A DNA stretch of 64,000 nt from positions 24,721 through 88,720 of the forward strand of contig NZ_JAPHPW010000020.1 in the NCBI RefSeq assembly GCF_026241515.1. The letters are read 5' to 3'. Below the pieces are notes generated by a model. That model searched no databases. It was not told the DNA's origin and saw only the letters and a list, made by a program, of their open reading frames with translations. A program made the position numbers and the translations under genes. The first letter of the stretch is position 1, and every line of letters begins with the position of its first letter. This stretch comes from Vibrio sp. 14G-20. Its GTDB lineage: Bacteria > Pseudomonadota > Gammaproteobacteria > Enterobacterales > Vibrionaceae. Shown here piece by piece: positions 46,044 to 54,156 of this stretch.

Positions 46044-46262
46044 TTAGCATATGAAATAGCGGTTGTTAACCTTTATTTTTCTGAAAGGCTCGAAATGATG
46101 GCCATTATCGTAACTAATTAAAGGAAATGGCGTAACTTCGATATCGCCTCCCTTGTAAACATTTGGTGAGTAACTGGCGGTTAGGCCTACGCCAAATTCA
46201 GCGTTAATAGGTGCCGATAAAGGCAGGGCTAAAATGAGGGTGGTGAGTGCTACTTTTTTCAT
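46044..46262 (-). pseudogene. Truncated MipA/OmpV-family gene
   Basis: A 72-codon frame with signal peptide (MKKVALTTLILALPLSAPINA). The next 35 residues, GVGLTASYSPNVYKGGDIEV onward to SYDNGHHF, match the start of the full MipA/OmpV protein at 58331. It then loses homology and stops, against 249 residues in the intact paralogue. Its promoter and signal-peptide DNA form the left direct repeat of the accessory block. Confidence 0.75.
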
Positions 46263-46445
46263 GTTTTGTTCTTGTAAGGGGTGACCCTATGTTCAAATTT
46301 AGGAACCCAACTCCAATAGAGTTGAGCGGTTATTCTGACTTTTGACTACGAAGTAGCTTGACGATAAGTGTGACTAAACGTAGACCTTAAAAATAAAGGA
46401 TTCAACCCTTAAAGTTATCATCAAATATTAGTGTTTTACTTATGT
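46191..46445. repeat. Left direct repeat flanking the accessory block
   Basis: This segment aligns in the same orientation with 57597-57935. It covers a signal-peptide-coding end (GCGTTAATAGGTGCC), the motif AAGGGGTGACCCTATGTTC, the conserved AGAGTTGAGCGGTTATTCTG and the AT-rich AAAGTTATCATCAAATATTA. The right copy has an extra insertion of about 80 bp. Confidence 0.85.
46276..46288. promoter_or_regulatory. AAGGG-N-CCCTT box, left repeat
   Basis: AAGGGGTGACCCT just upstream of the truncated mipA start; the same box is at 57679. A weaker relative, AAAGGATTCAACCCTT, lies at 46395-46410. Confidence 0.5.
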
Positions 46446-46640
46446 TGTAAGAACCATCGAGGCTAATTTTCGATTCATCTAAGATGCTCATCCAATCCGT
46501 TGGTTCGAGTAAAAACTCGTGATCGCAACATGCCTCAATGAAGATTGATTCTACTTGGCGAACGTTAACGCCTTCGTGGGCCAGTGCTGTCCATGCCTTA
46601 TTGGCTTTGATAAATCCGTTAATACGTTTGGTTTGTTCAC
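46402..46640 (-). pseudogene. Frameshifted small gene of the accessory block
   Basis: From GTG at 46640 (after AGAGGG) the frame opens as MNKPNVLT. The better protein continues in the next frame as GFIKANKAWTALAHEGVNV, then VRQVESIFIEACC and a C-terminus KTLIFDDNFKG to TGA at 46402. The span of 239 bp is one base short of a multiple of three, consistent with a single-base deletion in a 79-residue gene. Its last 13 codons lie in the left direct repeat. Family unknown. Confidence 0.5.
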
Positions 46641-46666
46641 ACTTCCCTCTTAGAGAGTGGCACCTC

Positions 46667-46807
46667 TTAACTTGGTAAATAGGATATTATGGGTACATTT
46701 GACGGACATTTGCTAAGGTTAAACTTATTGCTTATGAGTGAGGCGACAACGGCAAACAATATGCCTACCGCCAAACCTAAAGGGAAGCTCAAGCTATTTA
46801 GATTCAC
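46667..46807 (-). CDS. 46-residue single-span membrane protein
   Basis: A GTG start overlaps the stop codon of the pilin-like gene (GTGA, 46804-46807), the usual form of translational coupling. The peptide has one clear membrane span (FPLGLAVGILFAVVASLI) and a short polar tail. No family is recognised. Confidence 0.55.
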   Translation of the reverse strand: MNLNSLSFPLGLAVGILFAVVASLISNKFNLSKCPSNVPIISYLPS

Positions 46808-47361
46808 TCGCAGCTCTCAAAGGCTATCATCGGTTCGATTCCTCGCTCTACAAAGCTCAGGTACTGCAGATAGCATTTATTGTTAACCAGCTTGCCTTGG
46901 CTAACGTTCTTAGCGTCCGTGATAGCGATTTGCATGGCCAGCTTGCCATCCACTTCAATAAGTGGGCTATCGAAGTCAGCAAAATTCAGATCTTCACCAT
47001 CACCAACACCGCTAATCACCACGGCCAGCGCTTCCCTAGTCGCGTCTGGGTATCCGTCCATAAATGCACATTGGCCCATAGTACAGTTTGGAAAGATATC
47101 GGTAAGGTCTGGGTAGTTTGGATCCAAGCCGCTTGGTGCACCGCTGTATGGGCCTTTCTCTAGGCCATTCACTGCTAGTTTTCCGTAGGCAATGGCAATA
47201 CCACCGTTCAATGCGCCCTTTGTCTCGATTAACACCGCCTCTTTAGCGTCCGTCTGCAGGTTTAGGAACTTAGGCGCTGCAGTAACGGCCAGCACTCCGA
47301 GTACCACTATCACAACCACCAGCTCGATTAGCGTGAAGCCTTTACTGTTCTTCTGGGTCAT
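46804..47361 (-). CDS. Type IV pilin-like protein (MSHA pilin style)
   Basis: A 185-residue prepilin. The leader MTQKNSKG is followed by the cleavage motif G/FTLIELVVVIVVLGVLA, with the key Glu at +5. The mature part has four cysteines and resembles MSHA-type major pilins (APKFLNLQTDAKEA). No prepilin peptidase, ATPase or platform gene is adjacent, so it must use a host assembly system, if any. ATG at 47361 overlaps the upstream gene by 20 bp. Confidence 0.8.
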   Translation of the reverse strand: MTQKNSKGFTLIELVVVIVVLGVLAVTAAPKFLNLQTDAKEAVLIETKGALNGGIAIAYGKLAVNGLEKGPYSGAPSGLDPNYPDLTDIFPNCTMGQCAFMDGYPDATREALAVVISGVGDGEDLNFADFDSPLIEVDGKLAMQIAITDAKNVSQGKLVNNKCYLQYLSFVERGIEPMIAFESCE

Positions 47362-47779
47362 AAGCTTTCTCTTCAAATGATGAATCAATTGATGTGTCCG
47401 AGTAGTTTCCGCTTGGCTTCTTCGTATAGTACGGCTCGGGGTATGGAATGTATTTCTTTTCCTGGGTAGTCGCTGGATCTTCCGCTGGTGGCTCTTCCTT
47501 TGGTTCGCTTAAGTCCTTTAATAGAACAATGCCGCGAACCGTTTCCACTAGGCCGCTAATCACTTCGCGCTGGTCTGATGTATTCAGTTCTAGCGTTTTA
47601 ATATCTTCGTTCACGGCCACGCAGAACTTACAAAGCGCTTCGTGCTGGACCTTAACTTGCTTAAGTTCCTCGGTGGTTTGCTTTTCCTTTTCTGTCATTG
47701 AGTCGAATTTGATTAGCAGCTTGATGACTATTACCGCCAGTGCGATTACTGCGAGTATTAAAATTGCCGTTAGTAACAT
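47342..47779 (-). CDS. Membrane-anchored coiled-coil protein, unknown
   Basis: A 145-residue protein with one N-terminal span (LLTAILILAVIALAVIVIKL) and a charged helix (residues about 27-75). A Pro/Glu/Tyr-rich tail follows. It overlaps the pilin-like gene by 20 bp and follows the 67-residue gene by 12 bp. The shape recalls phage spanin or Rz-like or stalk proteins, but no motif proves it. Confidence 0.65.
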   Translation of the reverse strand: MLLTAILILAVIALAVIVIKLLIKFDSMTEKEKQTTEELKQVKVQHEALCKFCVAVNEDIKTLELNTSDQREVISGLVETVRGIVLLKDLSEPKEEPPAEDPATTQEKKYIPYPEPYYTKKPSGNYSDTSIDSSFEEKAYDPEEQ

Positions 47780-47791
47780 TGTTATCTCTCT

Positions 47792-47995
47792 CTATACGTA
47801 AACATCGATGCCGTTCATTTTCTTGGCCACCTTGGCCCCATCGATGCGCTTAAGTACCACACCGTTATCGGTCTTTACTTCAATTTGGTTTCTACTGTTC
47901 AGCTTGGCCGTGAGGCCTTGGTTCTTAATGGTGCTACCAATAAAGCTGGTGGCACTCTTAAGGTCTTGCTGAATACTTGGCTTGTGTAAATTCAT
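47792..47995 (-). CDS. Small basic hypothetical protein (67 residues)
   Basis: Starts at ATG 47995, which overlaps the stop of the repeat-nuclease gene (ATGA). It is a basic, soluble protein, MNLHKPSIQQDLKSATSFIG at its start and a likely beta-rich C-terminus. No family is recognised. The tight coupling to the nuclease gene suggests a partner such as an inhibitor or accessory factor; this is speculation. Confidence 0.6.
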   Translation of the reverse strand: MNLHKPSIQQDLKSATSFIGSTIKNQGLTAKLNSRNQIEVKTDNGVVLKRIDGAKVAKKMNGIDVYV

Positions 47996-49854
47996 TGCTT
48001 CTCTTGCCATGACTGCATTAGATCAACAATCACGCTCACTTCGTCATCGTCCAGGTTAAATATTTCTGTGTAGCCAGCTAGTACGCTGCCATCGATATCC
48101 TTTTCGTTCTCCTTATCCAGTAGCTCGTGGATTTGCTGTTCGAGCTTATAGCACTCGATTAGAGTGGAGTTCGCCACCGCCACCTCTTCGTACAGAATCT
48201 TTTCAGAGCTGAAGCGTTCTTGTACCGATAGTGTGGTGATGCCAATCTTGTATTTAATGTCATCGTTGATAAGCATTGATACGAAGTACACAACACAAGG
48301 CTTGGCGGCCAGTTCTGGATCGCGCTCAAGGATAGTTAAGTTGTACCGGCCACTGCTTTTAATCTTCTCAGAACCACGGTTAACCGCTTCTTCTGCAGTG
48401 AGGCCCGAGCGTAGTCTCGATACCAGTCTTCTTTCGTTGATACCTACCTCTTCGGCCAGCTCTTTGATGCTCTTGTACCACTTGCCCTTGTACTGAACTG
48501 ACTTAAGGCTTTCGTGAAGAACAAGGCCCACGGCCTCTTCTGGTGTCCAGCCATCGGCCAGTCGGCTACTGATTAGGCCATCACGAACGCCAAACTTTTC
48601 GGCAGCATCAATAAGCCTTTCGTACTTCACACCGTCCACGGTGATTGATACAGATTTACCGGTCTTGCTCACGGCCTCCTCAGGTGTCCATCCGTAGTCC
48701 ACAATTCGCTGTCTTACCACGTAGTCTTTTAGGCCGTAGGCGTTAGCCAGAGCGCGATACCCGTGGTATTCAACTCCACCCACCTCGAGCGTTACCGCTG
48801 GTCTTCTTACGTTCGTGTAAGCTTCTCTTTGTTTATCCAGCACACCCTTTTGGATCTTTTCCTTTCTCATGGCCATCTCAATGGTCGCACCACGGAATAG
48901 TCGATCTCGAATTGTTGATTCCGACATACCGTATTTGTCGGCTAGTTGTTTTGCCGTTAGGGTTTCGCCCTTGTATTCATACGTGGTGCCAACCAAACTC
49001 CGACCGTCCACAACTTTTTCAACACCAAGCGCTTGGCCAATCGTTAGGCCGCGCTTAATTCTCGAATTGTACGTACAGTGCTTAACGCCAAACTCTTCAA
49101 TCATCGCTGTGATGCTCGGGTAAGTGATGCCGTTGTACTCAACTGCTCTCGCGTGGTCTGGGATCTTTTTCGGTCGCTTTTTCTTTTCAGGCTTAACGTA
49201 GTCTTTGCGCTCTCTCTTCAGAACTAGATCATCGTTTCTCGCGCCTCGGTTGTAGCGCTGGTACATGGTATTTTCGTTAACGCCATACTCTTTGGCCACA
49301 TCGCTAAGCAGTTCGTACACAACACCCTCAATCGTATGCGGCCCGTACTTAGGTGCACCGGTCTTGTGCTTCTCTGCAGTAAACGCTTCCTCTACAGATA
49401 GCTTTTCCTCTTTGATTCGAGTCTGGAACGTAGGGAACGAGCAATTAGCGTCTTTTTTGTTGCCGAGATATAGCGCCCTGATAGTGCCGTAGGTTTTCCC
49501 TTTGTACTTGTAAACCTCGCCATTCACGGCCACACCCTTTGGTTCGGTCGCGGCCTTTTCAATACTCCAGCCAGCATCAACTCGCTGCTTAAACGTTGGG
49601 AAACTTACTGTGATTATTTCTTTGTTGGCGGTGTGTAGGCCACTCAGAGAACCGTACTCATTACCCCTGAACTTGAATTTCTCTTTTGTGATACGAGCGG
49701 TTCTAGGCTTGTTCAGTGCATCCTCAACACTCCAGCCAGCTTTAATTCGCTTCTTAACAGTCGGCAGTGAAACATCACTATGGTGCTCATTAAGCAACTC
49801 ACCGATTGAGTCGTATGTTTTACCTTTGTATTCAATTGCCATCGTTCTTATCAC
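47992..49854 (-). CDS. Nine-repeat DNA-binding-like protein with C-terminal GIY-YIG (T5orf172/MUG113) domain
   Basis: A 620-residue soluble protein. Residues about 5-500 hold nine tandem units of 45-60 residues, each with a short strand (YKGKTY, FRGNEY, YNGITY, VDGVKY), a helix-turn-helix-like part and an end such as RIKAGWSVEDAL or RLADGWTPEEAV. They resemble NUMOD/HTH modules of homing enzymes. The C-terminus has VVYFVS, YKIGIT (535-540), an Arg in QERF and a Glu in LEQQIH, the core of T5orf172-type GIY-YIG nucleases. GTG at 49854 overlaps the pldA stop; the related start MRTKVIY at 59237 supports it. Confidence 0.75.
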   Translation of the reverse strand: MIRTMAIEYKGKTYDSIGELLNEHHSDVSLPTVKKRIKAGWSVEDALNKPRTARITKEKFKFRGNEYGSLSGLHTANKEIITVSFPTFKQRVDAGWSIEKAATEPKGVAVNGEVYKYKGKTYGTIRALYLGNKKDANCSFPTFQTRIKEEKLSVEEAFTAEKHKTGAPKYGPHTIEGVVYELLSDVAKEYGVNENTMYQRYNRGARNDDLVLKRERKDYVKPEKKKRPKKIPDHARAVEYNGITYPSITAMIEEFGVKHCTYNSRIKRGLTIGQALGVEKVVDGRSLVGTTYEYKGETLTAKQLADKYGMSESTIRDRLFRGATIEMAMRKEKIQKGVLDKQREAYTNVRRPAVTLEVGGVEYHGYRALANAYGLKDYVVRQRIVDYGWTPEEAVSKTGKSVSITVDGVKYERLIDAAEKFGVRDGLISSRLADGWTPEEAVGLVLHESLKSVQYKGKWYKSIKELAEEVGINERRLVSRLRSGLTAEEAVNRGSEKIKSSGRYNLTILERDPELAAKPCVVYFVSMLINDDIKYKIGITTLSVQERFSSEKILYEEVAVANSTLIECYKLEQQIHELLDKENEKDIDGSVLAGYTEIFNLDDDEVSVIVDLMQSWQEKQ

Positions 49855-50633
49855 ATTAATCCAGTGGTTGAGGTCAGCGTGATACCAGCGCCAACACGAG
49901 TCTGGTTATGGTTGTAATCAATCATTGATTCCCCGTAACCCTCGAACACTTGAACGTAAAAACCTACGTACTTGTTAATCGGTAGCGTATAGGCCGCTTC
50001 AACATGGCCCTTATCCGTACTGAAGTTGTAGGCCGTTCTTACTTTGATTGACCCCATACTGCCGTGGTACTTGGCCCAAACCTCATAAGGTGGAATGAAG
50101 TCCTCGATATCTTTGTTCTCGCTTAAGCTGGCTGCGTACCAGCCTTGCACACCATATTCGAGTTTTGAGTTAACGCGTTCTAGCGCGATGTATCCCATAT
50201 CCCAAGAGCGGCTAGTTCCTTTGTCCTTGCCGTTCGACTGGTGGCGATACCCGTATTCGATGTTATTGAAGATCACGAACTTGCCTTGGTGCATCATGAA
50301 TAGCTGTGGCTTGTAGTTCGTTTCTCGAAACGGAGATGAAGCTTCCGTGTTCCCTAGCTGCCATAGCGACAATTGCGTATAGCTGGCCATCAAGGATCCA
50401 AACTGCGTTTGAGCGAGTGGCACTGATAGCGAGAACTGATATTTAACCTCTGCGTTCTTAAGCTTATCCATACCCGAGCCATACGCGTTGTCGTAAACGT
50501 CTTGGTTAATATCGCTGGTATAGGTCTGCATTACATAGGTGTCGTCATAGATAGCGATGCCTTTGTCAGACTTTGCTAGTGCTTGAGCGCTGATTAATAC
50601 GAGTGGTGCGATAGCTAGGGATAGTTTGTTCAT
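49851..50633 (-). CDS. pldA: Outer-membrane phospholipase A (PldA family)
   Basis: A 260-residue beta-barrel enzyme with signal peptide (ends near AQALA, residue 20). The active-site motif YGYRHQSNG gives His131 and Ser133, equal to His142 and Ser144 of the E. coli enzyme. The third residue, Asn156 in E. coli (SRSWN), is Asp145 here (SRSWD). The C-terminus (NQTRVGAGITL) is typical. PldA hydrolyses phospholipids in the outer leaflet when dimerised. The chromosomal pldA of vibrios is normally elsewhere, so this is probably an extra, mobile copy. Confidence 0.85.
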   Translation of the reverse strand: MNKLSLAIAPLVLISAQALAKSDKGIAIYDDTYVMQTYTSDINQDVYDNAYGSGMDKLKNAEVKYQFSLSVPLAQTQFGSLMASYTQLSLWQLGNTEASSPFRETNYKPQLFMMHQGKFVIFNNIEYGYRHQSNGKDKGTSRSWDMGYIALERVNSKLEYGVQGWYAASLSENKDIEDFIPPYEVWAKYHGSMGSIKVRTAYNFSTDKGHVEAAYTLPINKYVGFYVQVFEGYGESMIDYNHNQTRVGAGITLTSTTGLM

Positions 50634-50689
50634 TGTCTGCCTTATTTGTTTCTGTTGGCCACCAGCGAACTGGCGGCCTTGTGTTGGTC

Positions 50690-51157
50690 TTACTTAAAAA
50701 TGGTCAACATGTAGTTGCCGTACATCGATACGCCATCAAAGTCTGGAATGCTGAACTTAACGCCATCAATAACGGTGTCTTTGTTCACGTCCTCTGATAA
50801 CGGCAAGTCTGCAAAGTAGTTAGCCGTGTTAGGGTTCTTACCCAGTAGCTTTAGGCCGCGTTTAACTGCTGCAACCAGGTGTTGAGCTTGATTAGGTGCA
50901 AACAGGCCGTTGCTTTGGTCTAGCGTGATAGTGATATCTACGTAATCCCCGTAGTCGTTCAATGACATTTGAATCATGCGCTGGCCGTCTGTTTTCATGA
51001 TCACGCACTGGGTTACTTCGTCAGACTGGTACTTGATGCGGCCGTACTGGCCCTGACAAACTGGGTTGCCGTTGATGAAGTTACGTTGTAGTTCTGTTCC
51101 TGCGTTCGCTGAGAATGCTGAAGCGGTAAGCAGTGCTGCGATAAGTGTCTTTTTCAT
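50690..51157 (-). CDS. Secreted hypothetical protein (155 residues)
   Basis: Signal peptide MKKTLIAALLTASAFSANA, then a soluble mixed alpha/beta domain with two cysteines (PVCQGQYG and TQCVIM) that could form a disulphide. Predicted periplasmic. No family recognised. GAGAG lies before the ATG, as in most genes of this block. Confidence 0.65.
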   Translation of the reverse strand: MKKTLIAALLTASAFSANAGTELQRNFINGNPVCQGQYGRIKYQSDEVTQCVIMKTDGQRMIQMSLNDYGDYVDITITLDQSNGLFAPNQAQHLVAAVKRGLKLLGKNPNTANYFADLPLSEDVNKDTVIDGVKFSIPDFDGVSMYGNYMLTIFK

Positions 51158-51178
51158 GTTGCTCTCTTTTGGGGTTAT

Positions 51179-51967
51179 TTATTTTTTAAGTTTCAGTGAA
51201 GTTTTAAGGCGACGACACAGGCCGATATCTGCGGACTTAGGGCCACCAGATAGGGCCATCACTTCACTCATGTAAGTCAGAGACTCGTTAAACGCGCTGT
51301 TGTAAAGCTTGCCATTCCACTTTTGGCCACGGCTCTTGATGACTTTCTTGGCTTCAGCTATCTGAACTCGCTCAACCTTGTCAGCTTGGTGTTGAGCAAG
51401 GTACATCAAGTTGTCAGCGCACAATTGCGCGGTAGCTGATACCGTTGCGGCCATCTTGATCTCGTACTCTGCAGTTTGCTGGTACTTGGCTTTCGCTTCG
51501 GCTTCTTGCAGTCGCTTAGCGTTCGCCAGCATTGATTGTTTTGCCAGTTCAGCTTTGCGCGTGTCCGCTTTGGCCTTGCGTTCTGCTTTCAAAGCTTGGT
51601 GTTGCTTGGCCAGCTCTTCGTTTACCTTTGCCGTTACAGCGTCTGCAAGCTCTTGGCTCACTTTGCATCGATACGGCACGAACGCGGTTAGCTTGGTTTT
51701 GTACCCGTCCCGATAAGCGAACGACACGTTAACGTCTACCGGTGCTGGGTATGCTTCGTTATCGTTGCCACATGCGAACCCACGTTCGAACTGAGGTAAA
51801 TCAAACGTAACTACCGAGTTGTAGCTATCGGTCAGTCTGAAGTCGTAGCCATCGTTGTAGACGTATTCGCGGTTTACAGGTTCGCCATGCTTCAGGTGGG
51901 CGATATCAGTCGCTTTACAGCCAAACAGCGCGGCCGTGATAAGCGCTGCTAAAGTGAGTTTTTTCAT
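51179..51967 (-). CDS. Coiled-coil lipoprotein (262 residues)
   Basis: Lipoprotein-like signal (MKKLTLAALITAALFGC, Cys17), an N-terminal beta domain with two more cysteines, and a long Ala/Lys/Glu helix (residues about 120-200). The start at 51967 follows AAGGA by seven bases. Predicted outer-membrane or periplasmic anchor protein; function unknown. Confidence 0.65.
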   Translation of the reverse strand: MKKLTLAALITAALFGCKATDIAHLKHGEPVNREYVYNDGYDFRLTDSYNSVVTFDLPQFERGFACGNDNEAYPAPVDVNVSFAYRDGYKTKLTAFVPYRCKVSQELADAVTAKVNEELAKQHQALKAERKAKADTRKAELAKQSMLANAKRLQEAEAKAKYQQTAEYEIKMAATVSATAQLCADNLMYLAQHQADKVERVQIAEAKKVIKSRGQKWNGKLYNSAFNESLTYMSEVMALSGGPKSADIGLCRRLKTSLKLKK

Positions 51968-51995
51968 CGTTACTTTCCTTGTTGGTTGCTGGTGG

Positions 51996-52304
51996 TTAAG
52001 TCCACTTGTTCTTGATGATTCCGCACATGATTCCAAGCTCAAGATCGTTCGTTTTGTTCAAACGTTTGAACTCTTCGCGCTTGCCATCTTCCATTCGGCC
52101 TTTCCACCAATCGCCTTTTTTAGCGATTTTGTATTTTTTGATTACTGCAAAGTCAGCGGCCACTTTCTCGTCACGGTCTAACTTCCTAGCAATATGGCAA
52201 GCTGTGATTTGCGCGAACGTCTTACCAGCGTCACGCGGCGCGCCAGCGTGGGCCGTCATTGGCTGCACAATTTCCAACGCTGCAGTAAGTAGTGTTTTTT
52301 TCAT
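51996..52304 (-). CDS. Small secreted basic protein (102 residues)
   Basis: Signal peptide MKKTLLTAALEIVQPMTAHA, then a Lys-rich domain with two cysteines (ITACHIARK and LGIMCG). The start follows AAAAGAGAGAAACC. No family recognised. Confidence 0.6.
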   Translation of the reverse strand: MKKTLLTAALEIVQPMTAHAGAPRDAGKTFAQITACHIARKLDRDEKVAADFAVIKKYKIAKKGDWWKGRMEDGKREEFKRLNKTNDLELGIMCGIIKNKWT

Positions 52305-52320
52305 GGTTTCTCTCTTTTGG

Positions 52321-52512
52321 TTAGTATTTGATGATTCGGATCAAAGGGCATCTACGGTTAGGCGTGGTGTATAACGTTGTGCCATCGTCATACTTACAAA
52401 TCAGCCTCCCCTCAGATATGTAGCTCACAATTAAGTGGGCCGGTTCTAACTCGCGGTTTTCAGCGTGTGAGAACGTTGCGAACATAGCTAAAGCGATAAG
52501 TAGTTTTTTCAT
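52321..52512 (-). CDS. Small secreted protein (63 residues)
   Basis: The start at 52512 (MKKLLIALAMFATFSHAENR) gives a typical signal peptide followed by only 46 mature residues with two cysteines (RLICKYDD and NRRCPLI). The DNA before it has the GAGAGAA pattern of its neighbours. Function unknown. Confidence 0.6.
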   Translation of the reverse strand: MKKLLIALAMFATFSHAENRELEPAHLIVSYISEGRLICKYDDGTTLYTTPNRRCPLIRIIKY

Positions 52513-52562
52513 GGTGTTCTCTCTCAAATAAAGGACAGCATCCTTTCTGCGAGTAAAAAATA

Positions 52563-53246
52563 TTAGCCAAGCTTTGCTTTGCACTTGCTGTAAGCGAGTG
52601 GCAATAGCGTTAGGACTGCGAACATAACCGCACCGCCAACCATCAACTCGAATGACTTTTGGTTAAATCCGTCAAGGAAGAACACGGTTAAGACAAAGTA
52701 AGATGGTACGACCAGCAATGAGCGTTTGCTCGATACGAACGGCAGTGCCAGCGCCACCAATAGCGGTGTTTGCATATAAACGATGGTTGATATAGCTAGA
52801 ACAACGAATGAGCCTACAGCCGCAAACAGAGCGTTTGTCTTGCCAATCTTCTCGATGATCAGTTCTTTGTTAGCCTTTGCGATAACCAGTCCGGTGATTG
52901 TGATTAGTGCCACGCTGTAGACGCAGGCAAAGTTACCGAAGCCCTCGGCTGTTCCCCACTTACCACCAAAGCTAAATACGTAAACCGCGTTGGTTCCGTT
53001 GATGAATGCTAGGGCTAGTGCACCGAAAATAGGCATCCAGTAATAAGCGAATGTTGATAGTGACTCTGACATACCGCGACCGGCCATGAATGGCATTGCG
53101 AACAGTGCGAAGAACGACACCAACACGCGGCCGTCTCGGCTATCAGCGAACAGAAGAAATAACGCGATCAGGATTGACGTTGATGTGAACAACACCAAGC
53201 TGGCCTTGATGAAGTCTGTGTAGCTCTCTTTTGGTGTGGTGAACAT
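52563..53246 (-). CDS. Multi-span membrane protein (227 residues)
   Basis: About six or seven hydrophobic segments with short loops; no recognisable transporter or enzyme motif. Its ATG follows the stop of the interrupted membrane peptide gene directly (TAAATG at 53249-53244), so the two are translationally linked. Function unknown. Confidence 0.65.
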   Translation of the reverse strand: MFTTPKESYTDFIKASLVLFTSTSILIALFLLFADSRDGRVLVSFFALFAMPFMAGRGMSESLSTFAYYWMPIFGALALAFINGTNAVYVFSFGGKWGTAEGFGNFACVYSVALITITGLVIAKANKELIIEKIGKTNALFAAVGSFVVLAISTIVYMQTPLLVALALPFVSSKRSLLVVPSYFVLTVFFLDGFNQKSFELMVGGAVMFAVLTLLPLAYSKCKAKLG

Positions 53247-53372
53247 TTATTTTTCCTCGATTGAAACTTTAATTAGCATGTAAAGCACGATGGTTGTGAC
53301 GATTCCTACCGCGCTGCATCAGGTGCTGATGACAAACAGGAGCATGATTACTCCGTCAGTAAAGTAGGTCAT
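53247..53372 (-). pseudogene. Small membrane peptide gene with an in-frame TGA
   Basis: From ATG at 53372 (after AAAGAGAGTCTCC) 17 codons encode MTYFTDGVIMLLFVIST. Then TGA occurs, and the same frame runs on for 23 codons (CSAVGIVTTIVLYMLIKVSI, EEK) to TAA at 53247, adjoining the next gene. Both parts read as membrane spans. The simplest view is a nonsense mutation (for example Trp TGG to TGA); two short peptides or read-through are less likely. Confidence 0.5.
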
Positions 53373-53383
53373 GGAGACTCTCT

Positions 53384-53713
53384 TTAATCACATCGATGTA
53401 CGTAGAACATTTCATCGTTTGTTGTTTTGTTGATTACTGTTGCAAGGTAGCTTTCTAGCTTCATGTACCGGTGCCTATGAGCCGTTGACGTTCTTATCTT
53501 TGCGATGATTAACTCTAGCGCCTGAATTAGTTCGGTCCGTTTCAGTATTACCCCTACTTGTCCGTCTACAATGTTGTGTTTTTCCGATAACACCGTTAGA
53601 ATCTCTGCTGACACTCCACCAGCTCTGGCGAAGTAGTGAAGCAAATGGCGGCATGAGCTGTCGCAAATCGAATAGCTCATGATTTCGCTGTCGCCTGGAT
53701 CTGCGTTAAACAT
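53384..53713 (-). CDS. Hypothetical soluble protein (109 residues)
   Basis: A helical protein without signal peptide, with several cysteines and histidines near the N-terminus (CDSSCRHLLHYF). The ATG overlaps the stop of the 45-residue gene before it (TAATG). Family unknown. Confidence 0.55.
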   Translation of the reverse strand: MFNADPGDSEIMSYSICDSSCRHLLHYFARAGGVSAEILTVLSEKHNIVDGQVGVILKRTELIQALELIIAKIRTSTAHRHRYMKLESYLATVINKTTNDEMFYVHRCD

Positions 53714-53850
53714 TAGCTAAGTAATTTTTTGACTTCGACTTCGGCTGCAGCTCTCCGCTTAACATTTCGGTCGATACACTTGTTTAAAAAGCCGTTCTCA
53801 TCGTACTTGTCGCGGTGTACTTGTATTTGTTTGTTTTGCGTATTATCCAT
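53713..53850 (-). CDS. 45-residue charged protein
   Basis: ATG at 53850 to TAA at 53713; the stop overlaps the next start. The peptide (MDNTQNKQIQVHRDKYDENG at its start) is highly charged and helical. Short, but the overlap and the gap it fills in a packed operon support it. Confidence 0.5.
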   Translation of the reverse strand: MDNTQNKQIQVHRDKYDENGFLNKCIDRNVKRRAAAEVEVKKLLS

Positions 53851-53932
53851 CTGAGGCTGTCGCCCTTTTTTTATTTAAATTTTTCTCCAGACTCTGGTGG
53901 CCTTGTTCCAGGTCGGTTATCTACGGTGCAAT

Positions 53933-54124
53933 TTAACGGTGTTTCCCCGAGAGGATTACCGTTTCAAAGAACTCTGGCGTATTACCACCAGAGCTATGAT
54001 CAAGGCATAAGAACGCGGTGCTTATCAGTGCATCGCCTATTCGGCTTTGTGTTACTGTGTTTCCCGAGCTGCTATCGCGTTCTTTTATCCATGCCTCGAA
54101 CTCTTCCTGAGTTGCTTCTATCAC
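53933..54124 (-). CDS. Small phage/ICE-type hypothetical protein (63 residues)
   Basis: The C-terminal half reads ALISTAFLCLDHSSGGNTPEFF then ETVIL. It matches a pattern (VSTVFLGLDH...PLLFETMVFGG) that I associate with small proteins of unknown function in many phages and conjugative elements. It is the only gene of the block pointing directly to mobile DNA. It starts 33 bp after the 67-residue gene. Confidence 0.6.
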   Translation of the reverse strand: MIEATQEEFEAWIKERDSSSGNTVTQSRIGDALISTAFLCLDHSSGGNTPEFFETVILSGKHR

Positions 54125-54156
54125 TTCCCTTTTTTGTTCAGGATGTGCAGCATTCT

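Noticed and set aside
46738..47163. 141-codon forward frame across the pilin-like gene
   Set aside because: Antisense to a clear prepilin with cleavage motif; composition looks like a shadow.
53247..53372. Selenocysteine at the in-frame TGA
   Set aside because: No SECIS-like hairpin was evident after the TGA, and a tiny membrane peptide is an unlikely selenoprotein.
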